DNA of 64,000 nt from Nostoc sp. UHCC 0926 (GCF_028623165.1 NZ_CP117768.1:3906001-3970000), one strand, 5' to 3'; shown: positions 16,480 through 26,917, counted from the first letter of the stretch. Notes: a model not told the origin generated them from the letters alone. Translations and numbers: made by a program.

Positions 16480-16815
16480 CTACTTCCAGTCCTTATCTGC
16501 TTGTGAAAGTACATAAGCAGTTACATCTTCAATCTGGTTAGGTTTCAAACGTTTGCCGAAAGCAGGCATGGCATTTTTACCTTTTGTAACTTGGGCGATA
16601 ATCGCCTCCGCTGAGTACATACCATACTTTTCCAAAGCATCTTTCTTCAGGTTTTTTTGCGCTTGAACCAGATTCTTACCTCCCGCGTGACAAGAGGCAC
16701 AATTGGCACTAAATACTTTAGCTCCACTAACAGCATCTGCTGCCAATGCTGGACTACTGAAGGCAAAGGTGAAGATTGCTATGCCTAAAAGCATTACTGT
16801 AATAACTTTTTTCAT
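16480..16815 (-). CDS. petJ: Cytochrome c6
   Basis: A 111-residue precursor with a signal peptide ([15 protein letters not shown]..., cleavage after ALA near residue 25) and a mature protein of about 86 residues. The heme motif CASCH follows FSAN, and NAMPAFG supplies the methionine ligand. This is the cyanobacterial c6 pattern. It is the soluble lumenal electron carrier that can replace plastocyanin between cytochrome b6f and photosystem I, and also feeds cytochrome oxidase. It is a single gene with its own terminator. Copper-dependent control is known for petJ in some cyanobacteria, but no site was identified here. Confidence 0.93.
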   Translation of the reverse strand: MKKVITVMLLGIAIFTFAFSSPALAADAVSGAKVFSANCASCHAGGKNLVQAQKNLKKDALEKYGMYSAEAIIAQVTKGKNAMPAFGKRLKPNQIEDVTAYVLSQADKDWK

Positions 16816-17271
16816 TTGGTGTTCTCTCTCTCTGGAATAACGGCTTATTCACTGCAATATCCTCCATAATTGTCAGTTGAACTGCTGCCATAGTCAAACG
16901 ACAATCTGTCAAACTTCCTTTGAAAGTTTTTGGATTTTGAATATTCCTGGTTTTAGATTCAGAGGTGTTAGTACAGAGCGATATCTGATGATGAAAATGC
17001 AAGTTTATATAAATTTAAATACTTTATAACCAACAAATGATAGGTATTTAAGGATAAAATGTTCAAGATGAAAATTGTCTGTTTGGATTTTGGATAATAA
17101 AATTCTTTTCGCGTTTAAATTCGCTTGCTCTCAAACATTTATAAATAATGGAACGCAAGAATATTCAATCCACAATCCAAAATCCAAATTTTAAAATCTA
17201 AAATTCGGTGAGTTTGCTCCAGAACTTGGAGATTTTGCCCCAAGTCTGACCAAGCCTTATTTTGTGCAGTT
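16816..17271. other. petJ upstream region, no gene seen
   Basis: The stretch holds A/T-rich sequence and a short heptanucleotide-like tract of CCAAAAT/TCTAAAA words at about 17160-17205. The petJ promoter should lie near 16820-17000, but no motif is certain. Confidence 0.4.
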
Positions 17272-17763
17272 TCACAAAGAATTAGTATGAGGAAGCATAT
17301 CTTCTGTGACACGGCAAATTTGCCAATCATCTAATATAGATGCTCCCATACTACGGTAGAATGCTTTAGCTGATTCGTTCCAATCCAACACACTCCACTC
17401 TAACCGCCCACAATCACGTTCTACAGCTATCTGGGCTACTTTAGTAATCAGAGCTTTACCAATACCTTGCCTGCGATATTCTGGTAAAACAAATAAGTCT
17501 TCCAGATAAATTCCTGGCTTGGTCAAAAATGTTGAATAATTATGAAAAAATAGGGCAAAACCAACAGCTTGACCCGCAGATTCTGCTAAAATCGCTTCTA
17601 TATACTTGTGCGAACCAAATAAATGCTCCTTAAGTGCCAGAGCATTGCCAGTGACAGCGTGAGATAATTTTTCATACTCAGCAAGCCCCTGAATTAATTT
17701 AAACAGTACGCTGTAATCAGCTGGTTCAGCAAAACGCACAATCAAATTGCTACACGAAGTCAT
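17272..17763 (-). CDS. GNAT N-acetyltransferase, spermidine/diamine acetyltransferase-like
   Basis: A 163-residue single-domain GNAT enzyme. The acetyl-CoA pocket is visible as LEDLFVLPEYRRQGIGKALI (about residues 87-106), followed by CGRLEWSVLDWNESAKAFYRSMGA. That tail and the EDLFV segment are typical of the SSAT/thialysine acetyltransferase branch, so a polyamine or diamine is a fair substrate guess. It acts in the cytoplasm. Upstream (17764-17800) is a tandem TATAGTCTATAGT tract. The gene is monocistronic. Confidence 0.8.
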   Translation of the reverse strand: MTSCSNLIVRFAEPADYSVLFKLIQGLAEYEKLSHAVTGNALALKEHLFGSHKYIEAILAESAGQAVGFALFFHNYSTFLTKPGIYLEDLFVLPEYRRQGIGKALITKVAQIAVERDCGRLEWSVLDWNESAKAFYRSMGASILDDWQICRVTEDMLPHTNSL

Positions 17764-18178
17764 TAGTCTATAGTCTATAGTTCATAGTCCATAGTCTATA
17801 GGCAAGTGTGCAAATTTTTTGAGTCATCACTAAACAAAAGCCTAAAAAACATACAAAACGCCCGGTTTTTGCGAATTGGAGTCGGCGAAGCTGAAGAAAT
17901 ATAATATACAGATACAAGCTCTCTAAATTTCTTAGGAATGTGGATTTAACCAAGAGCAAGTTTTGTCCGGTGTGTTATTGCCGAGAGGACGGCATCATCA
18001 TGAATTTTAGGTGCGTTAGGACAAATGTCCATAACACAACGCCAGTTGCTACAACGGAGAGAACCTCCGCAACGCACTGGCTCCCCGACGAAATTTCAAG
18101 TTTTGCACTTTATTTTATCCATGTTCGTTGGTGGAGTTAATTAGGTCAGGTATTGCATCTCTATCTTCATCAATGTAA
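17764..18178. other. Gene-free stretch with ATAGTCTATAGT tandem words
   Basis: About 17764-17802 repeats TCTATAG/TCATAG words in tandem. The part near 18010-18080 has GCGTT palindromic fragments. Nothing else is supported. Confidence 0.4.
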
Positions 18179-19315
18179 TTAAATCAACCAACCTTTTAAG
18201 CGTTTGGCTATGTGGGGACGCCGCAATTTTCGCATGGCTTTGCTTTGAATTTGTCGGACTCGCTCACGAGAAAGATTAAACATATTGCCAACTTCTTCTA
18301 AGGTACAGGGTTCGCTGGTCGTCAAACCATAGCGTAGAGAAATCACATCTTTCTCTCGTGGAGTTAACACGTCACCCAAGACTTCCCAAATCTCCTGACG
18401 CATCATGTTTTCATTCATTTTTGCTTCTGGAGACAGATTATCTTCATCTTCTAGCAAATCCATCAATTCCGTGTCTTCTTCTTTGCCGACGCGGTGGTTG
18501 AGAGAAAGTGCTTGACGCCGTAGTTGTTGTAGTTGGCGTAGTTGTTGCACACTAATTTCCAAAGCTTCTGCCATTTCGCCTTCAGTAGGATTGCGACAGA
18601 GTTTTTGTTTGAGTTCCCGTTGGGCTTTTTTCAGCTTGTTAAGCTTTTCAACAATATGAATAGGTAGCCGGATTGTCCGCGCATCGTTAGCTATAGCCCT
18701 GGTAATTGCTTGTCTAATCCACCAGTAGGCGTAAGTAGAAAATTTATATCCCTTATCAGGATCGAACTTTTCTGTAGCGCGATTTAAACCCATTGCTCCT
18801 TCCTGAATTAAATCCAGAAAAGGCACTCCCCGATTCAGATATCGCTTGGCAATAGAAACTACCAATCTCAAGTTCGAGCGAATCATTTTACGTTTCGCTA
18901 CTCTACCTTGATACAAGCGACTTTCTAATTGCTTTTCCGTCATTTCTAGCTCGGAAGCTACTTCTAGCTTGGTAGGTTCCTGTCCCAGTTTTAAGTGTAA
19001 GGCAGCTTGTAATTCCCTAACTTCTTCTAGAAACCTAACTCGCCGCGCTAACTCTACCTCTTCATCAGCTTTTAGGAGCGGATAACGCGCCATCTCTTTA
19101 AAAAACGCGCCTACGGCATCATCATGCTCGGTTTTATTGTATCCCGAAGGACGAGCCGCCGCCATATCATCCCCATCGCGTTCGTCTGATTCCAGATTTT
19201 CTATTACAATTACAGGTTCTTCATCTGCCATTGCATCTAAACTATCGAGTGATGGTTCTTCAATATCAACAGTGTTCTCCAGTATTTCCATTTTTCCCAA
19301 TTCAACAATATTCAT
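18179..19315 (-). CDS. sigC: Group 2 RNA polymerase sigma factor, probably SigC
   Basis: A sigma-70 family protein of 378 residues. Region 1.2 begins AVGAFFKEMARYPLL, region 2 is NLRLVVSIAKRYLNRG...FLDLIQEG...YKFSTYAYWWIRQAI, region 3 is near RLPIHIVEKLNKLKKAQRELKQ, and region 4 ends with LEEVGNMFNLSRERVRQIQSKAMRKLRRP. The divergent region 1.2 (not IRLYLQEIG as in SigA) and short N-terminus fit a group 2 factor; SigC is my best match, from memory. An ATG 36 bases further upstream is possible, but AAAGGA lies just before the ATG at 19315 and favours it. Confidence 0.82.
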   Translation of the reverse strand: MNIVELGKMEILENTVDIEEPSLDSLDAMADEEPVIVIENLESDERDGDDMAAARPSGYNKTEHDDAVGAFFKEMARYPLLKADEEVELARRVRFLEEVRELQAALHLKLGQEPTKLEVASELEMTEKQLESRLYQGRVAKRKMIRSNLRLVVSIAKRYLNRGVPFLDLIQEGAMGLNRATEKFDPDKGYKFSTYAYWWIRQAITRAIANDARTIRLPIHIVEKLNKLKKAQRELKQKLCRNPTEGEMAEALEISVQQLRQLQQLRRQALSLNHRVGKEEDTELMDLLEDEDNLSPEAKMNENMMRQEIWEVLGDVLTPREKDVISLRYGLTTSEPCTLEEVGNMFNLSRERVRQIQSKAMRKLRRPHIAKRLKGWLI

Positions 19316-20153
19316 AGTTTCCTTTAGGGATTGTTGCTTTGTTTGGTACATAATTTAGTTACAGCTACTCGTTTGAGGCTTGGTAGTTTTCCCTAAGGGA
19401 CGAATGCACCCGTTTATATAGCGAAATACAGGCTTATGCTAATTTCTCTTCAGGAATAAAAATCGGCATCTACCTACCACCTATGGGTTACAGTTAGATA
19501 CAACCTATAACGAAACTGGCCTTGGCACCCAACAAAACTTTATTCTCAGGCTATTAACAGATTATATTCTTCATTTTTTTCTTAATTACCAAATATGTCA
19601 AACCCCCTCAAACTTTCTCAACCTTAACAAACATAAAAATCTCAGCTAACCATCCAAATTTCTTAAACTTTCATATATTTTTCTAAATATTTCTTTTTAA
19701 TTTTGAGGTGTTGGAAGTCACTGGATAAATCAAAAACCTGGTGCTGGGGTTATGTATTCCCGATTCAAGTTACCCAGATGATACAAATTACAATAATGGC
19801 AGCTTATTTTCGGGATATTCTTACTTGTATAAAAGCATCTCATATGCAGAAAGGCTTGAATATCTATCGATAGGCGGAAAAACGCTACTCCCTATTTAGT
19901 AGTTGGAGTAACTTTTGTAGAGTTAGCCGAGATGCTTTTATTTGTAGAGTAGGCACCAAATATTTATTGCACGTATAGAAGAGACAAAATTGTCTAGTAG
20001 ATTACATAAGAGGAAACTTATCAAGTATTATGAAGAATAACAGTATTGAGAAATACAATTTATGTCTAATAAAGCAAAAGAATAAAGTTGAATGAGTCAG
20101 GTTAATTGTGAACAGCTATGTGAGTAAAATATCTAACTATCAAGTCAGAAAAT
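19316..20153. other. Divergent promoter region between sigC and priA
   Basis: The gap is 838 bases. It has to carry both promoters. It contains a 113-base block bounded by a perfect 13-bp inverted repeat (19829-19941). No ORF of coding character is seen. Confidence 0.5.
19829..19941. other. Candidate structured RNA or MITE upstream of priA
   Basis: ATAAAAGCATCTC (19829-19841) pairs perfectly with GAGATGCTTTTAT (19929-19941). Inside lie a CTATCGATAG palindrome and a TACTCC/GGAGTA hairpin, so a multi-branched fold is possible. Whether it is transcribed cannot be seen; a mobile repeat is equally possible. Confidence 0.35.
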
Positions 20154-22673
20154 ATGTATATTAATGACGTAAATTTATCTCCTGTGATGGTGGCTGAACC
20201 TGGAGAATCGTATCAGTTAAGTGCAGCTGTTAATAGGTGGGTTGAAGTACTGGTAGACTGTCCAGGAGCTTCAAGAGAATTAGAAAAAGGGGAAAAACTG
20301 TATACGTATCGATTACCTGCCAAGTTAGAAGTAAAACCAGGGGATATTTTGAGTGTGCCATTTGGTTTACAACAGGTGGGAGGGGTAGCTATTCGTTTCC
20401 TAACAAAACCCCCAGCAGATTTAGCACCAGAAAAAATCCGGGAAGTAGAAGATGTGATTCAGAAGGATTTCATCGGAGATAGTTATTTTACTCTGTTGGA
20501 ACGGGTATCACAGTATTATTACACACAACTGATTCAGGTGATACGTATGGCGTTGCCGCCTGGATTATTGGGGCGATCGCAGCATCGCATTCGGCTCAAG
20601 CGAGAAAATATTCCCAATGGTGCAATAGAATTCCTTGGTTCAACCGCAGCTCGTCAAATTCTCAAAATTCTGCAATCTCAAGTTGATGGGGACTACAGTT
20701 TCAAATTCCTCAAACGCCAGATTCAAGGATTTGACTATGGAAAGAAGCAATTACTAGAACGCAATTGGGCAGAAAGTTATGTGGAATTACTTAGATATTC
20801 TCAACCGCAGACAAAACCAGTAGTCACGTTAGTTGCCGATGGATCTTACATTGATCTAAACAAGCGTCAACGGGAAATTTTAAAAGTGCTACGGGATTGT
20901 GGTGGCGAGTTGTGGCTAAATGAGTTCCTACATATTTGTAAGACAACTACCCCTACCCTAAAAGGGTTAGAAGAAAAGGGCTGTATCGTCATCGAAGAAC
21001 GGGAAGTATTGCGAAGGGAACAAGGCCCAGCATTAGCTAAAGATCAACCAAAGTCATTAAATGCAGCCCAAGCTAGCGCCTTGGCGACAATCCAGACTCT
21101 AGATAAATTTGCTCAAGTTTTGTTGCATGGAGTGACAGGTTCAGGAAAAACCGAAGTATATTTGCAAGCGATCGCACCCCTCCTCAACCAAGGCAAATCC
21201 GCCCTTGTCTTAGTCCCAGAAATTGGACTTACACCCCAGCTAACTGACCGTTTTCGCGCCCGCTTTGGCAATAAAGTCAACGTTTATCACAGCGCCCTTT
21301 CCGATGGTGAACGTTACGACACTTGGCGACAAATGCTCACTGGAGAACCGCAAGTTGTGATTGGTACTCGCAGCGCCGTTTTTGCCCCTTTGCCCAACTT
21401 GGGTTTAATTATTTTAGATGAAGAACACGATAGCAGCTTTAAGCAAGACTCTCCCATACCCACCTACCACGCTCGCACCGTCGCCCAGTGGCGAGCAGAG
21501 TTAGAAAATTGTCCCTTGGTGTTAGGTTCCGCTACCCCTTCGTTAGAAAGTTGGGTAAGTATAAAGAGCAAGGAGGAAGGAGCTAAGAGTTATTACTTAA
21601 GTTTGCCCGAACGCATAAACTCCCGCCCTCTACCGCCAGTGGAAATAGTCGATATGCGGCAAGAGTTGCAGCAGGGAAATCGTTCTATATTTAGTAGATC
21701 ATTGCAAGAAGCTTTGCAACAGTTACAAGAAAAAAAACAACAGGGGATTTTATTTATCCATCGCCGGGGACACAGCACTTTTGTATCGTGCCGCAGTTGT
21801 GGATATGTGTTGGAATGTCCCTACTGTGATGTGTCGCTGGCGTATCACCACACCGAAGAAAAAGCGCCGGAATTATTGCGCTGTCATTATTGTAACTATG
21901 CACGATCGCATCCTAAATATTGCCCCGATTGTAGTTCCCCTTACCTAAAATTCTTCGGTAGCGGTACTCAACGAGTAACGCAGGAATTAGCGCGACAGTT
22001 CCCAGAGTTGCGCTTGATTCGTTTTGATAGCGATACCACTCGCAACAAAGGTTCACACCGAACCCTACTTACCCAGTTTGCCAACGGCGAAGCAGATTTA
22101 TTAGTAGGAACGCAAATGCTCACTAAAGGTTTGGATTTACCGCAGGTGACACTTGTGGGCGTTGTCGCCGCCGATGGATTGCTAAATTTATCAGACTATC
22201 GCGCCAGTGAACGGGCATTTCAAACCCTAACTCAGGTAGCTGGACGTGCTGGTAGAGGTGATGATCCAGGTAGAGTAATTGTACAAACTTATACTACAGA
22301 GCATCAGGTAATTGCAGCAGTGCGATCGCACGATTATCAGTCTTTCTCTGAAGCTGAATTAGAACAACGGCAAGCACTCAATTACCCGCCATACGGGCGG
22401 TTAATTTTGTTGCGCTTAAGTAGTCTCGATCCGATTCAAGTGCAAAATACCGCGCAAATTATCGCCACAGCCTTGAGTACAGAAGAAGAATTCGAGATAT
22501 TGGGCCCAGCACCAGCAAGTATTTTACGGGTAGCTAATCGTTATCGCTGGCAGATATTGATTAAATTTGCCCCCGACGCATTGCCACAATTGCCAGATTG
22601 GCAAGAAGTGCGAGATATCTGTCCCCAATCTGTTAGCTTAACAATAGATGTAGATCCATTAAATATTATGTAA
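20154..22673 (+). CDS. priA: Primosomal protein N' (replication restart helicase PriA)
   Basis: An 839-residue superfamily 2 DNA helicase that reloads the replisome at stalled forks. The order is an N-terminal DNA-binding domain, Walker A GVTGSGKT at residues 326-333, Walker B DEEH at 422-425, a zinc-binding region with paired cysteines (CRSCGYVLECPYC, CHYC, CPDC) and helicase motifs VGTQMLTKGLDLP and QVAGRAGRG. The length is slightly above the 730-residue E. coli protein because of a longer N-terminal part. It stands alone, divergent from the sigma factor. Confidence 0.93.
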   Translation: MYINDVNLSPVMVAEPGESYQLSAAVNRWVEVLVDCPGASRELEKGEKLYTYRLPAKLEVKPGDILSVPFGLQQVGGVAIRFLTKPPADLAPEKIREVEDVIQKDFIGDSYFTLLERVSQYYYTQLIQVIRMALPPGLLGRSQHRIRLKRENIPNGAIEFLGSTAARQILKILQSQVDGDYSFKFLKRQIQGFDYGKKQLLERNWAESYVELLRYSQPQTKPVVTLVADGSYIDLNKRQREILKVLRDCGGELWLNEFLHICKTTTPTLKGLEEKGCIVIEEREVLRREQGPALAKDQPKSLNAAQASALATIQTLDKFAQVLLHGVTGSGKTEVYLQAIAPLLNQGKSALVLVPEIGLTPQLTDRFRARFGNKVNVYHSALSDGERYDTWRQMLTGEPQVVIGTRSAVFAPLPNLGLIILDEEHDSSFKQDSPIPTYHARTVAQWRAELENCPLVLGSATPSLESWVSIKSKEEGAKSYYLSLPERINSRPLPPVEIVDMRQELQQGNRSIFSRSLQEALQQLQEKKQQGILFIHRRGHSTFVSCRSCGYVLECPYCDVSLAYHHTEEKAPELLRCHYCNYARSHPKYCPDCSSPYLKFFGSGTQRVTQELARQFPELRLIRFDSDTTRNKGSHRTLLTQFANGEADLLVGTQMLTKGLDLPQVTLVGVVAADGLLNLSDYRASERAFQTLTQVAGRAGRGDDPGRVIVQTYTTEHQVIAAVRSHDYQSFSEAELEQRQALNYPPYGRLILLRLSSLDPIQVQNTAQIIATALSTEEEFEILGPAPASILRVANRYRWQILIKFAPDALPQLPDWQEVRDICPQSVSLTIDVDPLNIM

Positions 22674-22762
22674 TTTTATTGGGTTAAAAAATTGATAAAT
22701 CTGGTTTATCTAGATCAGCACTGACGTAAAAAGGTAGTGAAAGCAAAGTTTGAATGTTTAAT

Positions 22763-23437
22763 CTAATTAATCAAAAATTCTGCTGCTACCAATCCTTTCT
22801 GGATAGCTAAAACTGCGGCTTGAGTGCGATCGCGTACTTCTAATTTCTGCAAAATAGCATGGACATGCACCCGCACTGTACCAGGGGCAATGTAGAGAAT
22901 CTCGGCAATTTCTTGATTGCTTTTACCGGCTGCCACCAGTGCCAAAATTTCTTGCTCCCGCTTCGTTAAGGGATTTTCTAAGGATTCCTCAGTTTTTGCA
23001 GGCAGTATCGCCGTAAAGTTTCCCTCAAAAGCTGCTCTAATTTCTGTTGTTGCCGTTTGATCCCACCAAGAAGCGCCCGCTGCAACCGATCGCACCGCCA
23101 ATATCAGAGATTCAGCAGGAATACCTTTGAGACAGTAACCTTGCGCCCCGGCAGCAATTAACCGCGAAATCAGGGGTTTTTCAGAACGAGATGTTAAAAC
23201 AAGAATTGGTAAATTTGGGTGCTTCTGCTTGATTTGGCGACAAGCTTCAATGCCGCCAATGCCCGGTAAACCTATATCCAGTAAGACCAAATCCAGGGGA
23301 TAGCTATTTGCTAATTCTACAGCTTGTTCCCCATCTTCTGCTTCTGCGACAATCTCCAAACTAGTTTCTTGTTGCAACCTCATCCGCAGACCAAGCCGAA
23401 ACAATTCATCATCTTCAACGAGTAGGATTTTTGTCAT
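22763..23437 (-). CDS. NarL/FixJ-family response regulator
   Basis: A 224-residue two-domain regulator. The receiver has the acidic pair ED at 8-9, the phosphoacceptor Asp54 (LVLLDIGLPG) and Lys in the LTSRSEKP loop. The C-terminal LuxR-type helix-turn-helix includes LTKREQEILALVAAGKSNQEIAEIL and VRVHVHAIL. It should bind DNA as a phosphorylated dimer. It follows the histidine kinase gene on the same strand by about 105 bases of TCATTGG and GGAGCAGG-type repeats, so the two are a likely cognate pair. The ATG itself lies in an ATGACAAA word of the repeat family. Confidence 0.9.
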   Translation of the reverse strand: MTKILLVEDDELFRLGLRMRLQQETSLEIVAEAEDGEQAVELANSYPLDLVLLDIGLPGIGGIEACRQIKQKHPNLPILVLTSRSEKPLISRLIAAGAQGYCLKGIPAESLILAVRSVAAGASWWDQTATTEIRAAFEGNFTAILPAKTEESLENPLTKREQEILALVAAGKSNQEIAEILYIAPGTVRVHVHAILQKLEVRDRTQAAVLAIQKGLVAAEFLIN

Positions 23438-23542
23438 TTGTTATTTGTCATTGGGCATTGGTCATTGGTCATTTGTCATTTATCATTGGTTATTAATTCT
23501 TCTCCCCCTGCTTCCCCTGCTCCCCCTGCTCCCCCTGCTCCT
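23438..23542. repeat. TCATTGG-word and CCCCTGCT-word repeats between kinase and regulator
   Basis: From 23443 to 23490 the bases are degenerate tandem TTGGTCAT/TTTGTCAT words. From 23501 to 23535 they are tandem CCCCTGCTC words. The same two families recur elsewhere in the window (for example 4171-4190, 46615-46685, 60306-60335, 63218-63240). Confidence 0.65.
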
Positions 23543-24646
23543 TCATCTCCCTGGTGGTGGACAAGCTGGGAGTCGGAAACCAAACAGTGCGCCTCGTGGT
23601 GAGCGATTCTCTGCCCAAATTGTACCCCCATGAGCAGCTATAATTTGCCTGGTCAAATAAAGCCCTAATCCAGATCCAAAGACGTGGCGATCGCTATGTC
23701 CTTGATAAAATCTCTCAAATAAGTGGGGTAACTCTTCTTCGGTAATGCCGGAACCAGTATCGAGTATTTTTACCACTTGATCGCTAGAATAACCTTCAAA
23801 TACTACTTCTACTTTACCGCCACGAGAGGTATGGTTAATGCCATTACTCAGGAGATTTGTAAAGACTCGCCCTAGTTGCAAAGGATCGCCATTTACCCAA
23901 AGAAAGCTGCGAAAATCTGATTCCCCATAGTGCAGAGAAATATAAACCTGACGTGTTCTCGCTAGTTCAGTCAAGTTAGCGATGATCTCCTCCGCCACTG
24001 TCACCAAGTTAACAGGTGATATTTGTAGTTTCAGCCCTTCGGCATCATTGCGATACACATCTAAAAGCGTTTGGACTAATTGCAGTGTACTCTGATGACT
24101 ACGAGCCATTGTTTGTAGGACTTTTGCTTGCATTGGTGTAACTTCACCAAATTGCTCATTTTGAAAATATTTCAGCGTTTCAATTGCTCCTAATAGGGGT
24201 GTTTTCAAATCATGCGTTAGGGTAGAAATAAAATCTTCACGCATGGTAGCTAATTGTTCTTGAGAGCGTAATTGTGCTTGCGTATAAGCGATCGCTTCTT
24301 CATTGCGGTGGTTGCGATCGCTTAACCAACCCGTTACCACCAATGCCAATACTGCAATCAACCTATTTGCCAACGTTGGGGGATTAATTATTTCTCCTCC
24401 TGGGACAAACAAATTCAACAATGTTAATCCTGTCGCTGCAAGAGTGATCCCCAATACTGCTGCCCGATTCAATCGAGAGTCTGCTAACAAAATTGTCCCT
24501 GTGTAGAGGTAGCCAAATACGTACTCAGGTGGTGTCAAATATTCTAAGCCTATTACTATAGCAAAGGCGATCGCTATTAGCCCATATGTCTCCCTCCGCT
24601 TATTTTTAGCTTCTTTCATAGTCAATAATCGCCTTAACATTGTCAT
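23543..24646 (-). CDS. Membrane sensor histidine kinase
   Basis: A 367-residue kinase. Residues about 20-110 hold four to five hydrophobic segments, so the sensor is membrane-embedded and has no large extracytoplasmic domain. The H-box is DFISTLTHDLKTPLLG with the phosphorylated His145. The ATPase part has N-box LLSNGINHTSRGG, DTGSGITEEELPHLFERF and GSGLGLYLTRQI. The C-terminus ends abruptly in repeat DNA (PACPPPGR). The response regulator follows. The pair is divergent from kdpA, but a role in potassium sensing is only a positional guess. Confidence 0.88.
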   Translation of the reverse strand: MTMLRRLLTMKEAKNKRRETYGLIAIAFAIVIGLEYLTPPEYVFGYLYTGTILLADSRLNRAAVLGITLAATGLTLLNLFVPGGEIINPPTLANRLIAVLALVVTGWLSDRNHRNEEAIAYTQAQLRSQEQLATMREDFISTLTHDLKTPLLGAIETLKYFQNEQFGEVTPMQAKVLQTMARSHQSTLQLVQTLLDVYRNDAEGLKLQISPVNLVTVAEEIIANLTELARTRQVYISLHYGESDFRSFLWVNGDPLQLGRVFTNLLSNGINHTSRGGKVEVVFEGYSSDQVVKILDTGSGITEEELPHLFERFYQGHSDRHVFGSGLGLYLTRQIIAAHGGTIWAENRSPRGALFGFRLPACPPPGR

Positions 24647-25231
24647 TTATGATTTATTAAAAAATCGTGATCATACAATCTATATAACTATTTAATTTAC
24701 CAATTATGATTTATCTCCAATCTATATCTGCAAATGCCAAGTTGAGAATTAATCCTAAAATTAGGATTATCCTGATGCAACAAAGGGGATTTGTGACTGG
24801 GGACTAGTACCGCAAGGCGGAAGTCAAAAGTCATTCATTCAAAAGTCAAAAGAAATACAGCGTAAACGTTTCATTGATTTGAAATGGGTTGTTTATTGCC
24901 GCCACGCTGTACTAGGTAGTTACCCACAAGGAGCAGGGTATGTACCCCAATCTTGCCAATCCCTAATCCCATTAATAAAAGCCAAGATAATTTTATATTC
25001 TTTGAAAGTAGCAAACTTTGAAAATGTATTGTATAAACAAATAGTCCTAATTAGTGAGATAGATGAATTAACAGGAAAATTTAAATAATCTTAACAAAAA
25101 GTTTAACAAGTATCTGGAAAAGAGTAAGAACCGAAAATAGTAAATCCCTCAAAATGAAATACCCCAACAGTTAATCTTTTATTTCTAAGAATTGGCTTGC
25201 TAGCACTTAAATTTAATTTAGCGCGAAATAT
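24647..25231. other. Divergent region between histidine kinase and kdpA
   Basis: 585 bases with no convincing gene. A predicted structured block lies at 24856-24947 (separate entry). The rest is A/T-rich and probably carries the kdp promoter near 25000-25200. Confidence 0.45.
24856..24947 (+). promoter_or_regulatory. Possible structured leader of the kdp operon
   Basis: TACAGCGT (24856-24863) pairs with ACGCTGTA (24904-24911) around a nested TTTCA/TGAAA hairpin. Just after it, GGTA (24915-24918), TACCC (24921-24925), GGGTA (24936-24940) and TACCC (24943-24947) can form mutually exclusive stems. The block lies 285 bases before kdpA. It matches no riboswitch class I can name, so regulation is inference only. 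Confidence 0.3.
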
Positions 25232-26917
25232 ATGGGACAAGGTTTTTTGCAAATTGGCTTAACGCTGTGTATCGTCATCGCAATCACTCCGCTATTCGGT
25301 AGATACATAGCGCGTGTCTTTTTGGGAGAAAGAACACTGCTTGATTTTTTAATGAACCCGATAGAGCGAAGTATGTTCGTACTAGCGGGTGTCCGCAGGA
25401 AAGATGACATGACGGGTTGGCAGTATATCCGGGCTGTACTGTGCAGCAACTTGATTATGGGTATTTCAGTGTATTTGCTGATATATTTTCAGAGACTCTT
25501 GCCGTGGAATCCTAATGGCTTCGGTGCGCCCAATTGGGATATATTATTGCACACAACCATTTCCTTTGTGACGAATACCGACCAGCAACACTATGCTGGT
25601 GAGACAACCTTAAGTTATTTTAGCCAGGTAGCGGCTTTAGGCTTTTTGATGTTCACCTCCGCAGCCACCGGTTTATCTGTGGGAATTGCCTTTATTCGCG
25701 GGTTGACGGGTAGAAGACTGGGGAACTTTTACGTCGATCTCGTCCGTGGAATTACGCGAATATTGCTGCCGATTTCGATTATTGGAGCGATCGCCTTGCT
25801 TGTAGCAGGTGTACCACAAACATTAGCTAAAACTCTGGATGTGAGAACCTTAGAAGGCGGGACGCAATATCTTGCCAGAGGACCGGTGGCATCCTTTGAA
25901 ATGATCAAACTTTTGGGCGAGAATGGCGGTGGCTTTTTTGGCGTAAACTCAGCCCATCCCTTTGAAAATCCCAATGGCGCTTCTAACTTAATAGAAATGC
26001 TGGCGATGATTTCTATACCAGCAGCCTTGATTTACACCTATGGTATATTTGCCAACAACATCAAACAAGCTTGGCTACTTTTTTGGATGGTGTTTGTGAT
26101 TTTTGTAGTTCTGGTGGGAGTGACAGCCGTCGGAGAACTACAAGGTAATCCCCTTGTTAATAATGCCTTTGGATTAGAACAGCCCAATTTAGAGGGGAAA
26201 GAAGTTCGGTTTGGCTGGGCACAAACGGCATTCTGGGCAGTTATGACTACAGCTACTATGTCTGGTGCTGTGAACGGGATGCACGATTCTTTAATGCCGC
26301 AAGGAATATTTTCGATTCTCTTCAACTTGTTTATTCAGGTTATCTGGGGTGGTCAGGGAACTGGAACGGCTTACCTATTCATTTACTTAATTCTCACAGT
26401 GTTCCTAACTGGACTAATGGCAGGACGCACCCCAGAGTTTTTAGGACGCAAAATTGAAAAGCCAGAAATCGTCCTCGCTAGCGTGGTGCTGTTGATTCAC
26501 CCAATTGTAGTTTTGATTCCCAGTGCGATCGCATTGGCTTATCCCATCTCCCTGTCTGGAATTAGCAATACTGGTTATCATGGCATTTCTCAAGTAGTTT
26601 ATGAATACGCCTCAGCAGCAGCAAATAATGGCTCCGGCTTAGAGGGGTTGAGAGATAACACCCTGTGGTGGAATTTGAGTACTTTAGTTAGCTTAATAGG
26701 AGGACGCTATATTCCGATGATTGGCATCTTGCTGTTAGCTGACGGGATGTCTCGCAAACAACAAGTACAAGAAACCCCTGCTACCCTGAGAACTGATTCT
26801 CTGGTATTTACTGGGATCACTGCTGGAGTGACATTGGTTTTGGGAGTGTTGACTTTCTTTCCCGTTCTGGCTTTAGGCCCCATAGCTGAGGGTTTGAAAC
26901 TAGCATCTGGCAGTTAG
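25232..26917 (+). CDS. kdpA: Potassium-transporting ATPase subunit A
   Basis: A 561-residue inner-membrane protein, the ion-conducting subunit of the high-affinity Kdp potassium pump. It has about ten membrane helices and the family pore segments, including [25 protein letters not shown] (about residues 231-246) and the later [20 protein letters not shown] stretch (seen as [16 protein letters not shown]). The length matches E. coli KdpA (557). The operon order is kdpA-kdpB-(small subunit)-kdpC-kdpD, as described for Anabaena. A 383-base repeat-filled gap separates it from kdpB, unusually wide for this operon. Confidence 0.95.
   Translation: MGQGFLQIGLTLCIVIAITPLFGRYIARVFLGERTLLDFLMNPIERSMFVLAGVRRKDDMTGWQYIRAVLCSNLIMGISVYLLIYFQRLLPWNPNGFGAPNWDILLHTTISFVTNTDQQHYAGETTLSYFSQVAALGFLMFTSAATGLSVGIAFIRGLTGRRLGNFYVDLVRGITRILLPISIIGAIALLVAGVPQTLAKTLDVRTLEGGTQYLARGPVASFEMIKLLGENGGGFFGVNSAHPFENPNGASNLIEMLAMISIPAALIYTYGIFANNIKQAWLLFWMVFVIFVVLVGVTAVGELQGNPLVNNAFGLEQPNLEGKEVRFGWAQTAFWAVMTTATMSGAVNGMHDSLMPQGIFSILFNLFIQVIWGGQGTGTAYLFIYLILTVFLTGLMAGRTPEFLGRKIEKPEIVLASVVLLIHPIVVLIPSAIALAYPISLSGISNTGYHGISQVVYEYASAAANNGSGLEGLRDNTLWWNLSTLVSLIGGRYIPMIGILLLADGMSRKQQVQETPATLRTDSLVFTGITAGVTLVLGVLTFFPVLALGPIAEGLKLASGS

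Noticed and set aside
24879..25088. 69-codon plus frame upstream of kdpA
   Set aside because: No recognisable pattern, poor ribosome site, and it overlaps the predicted structured block.
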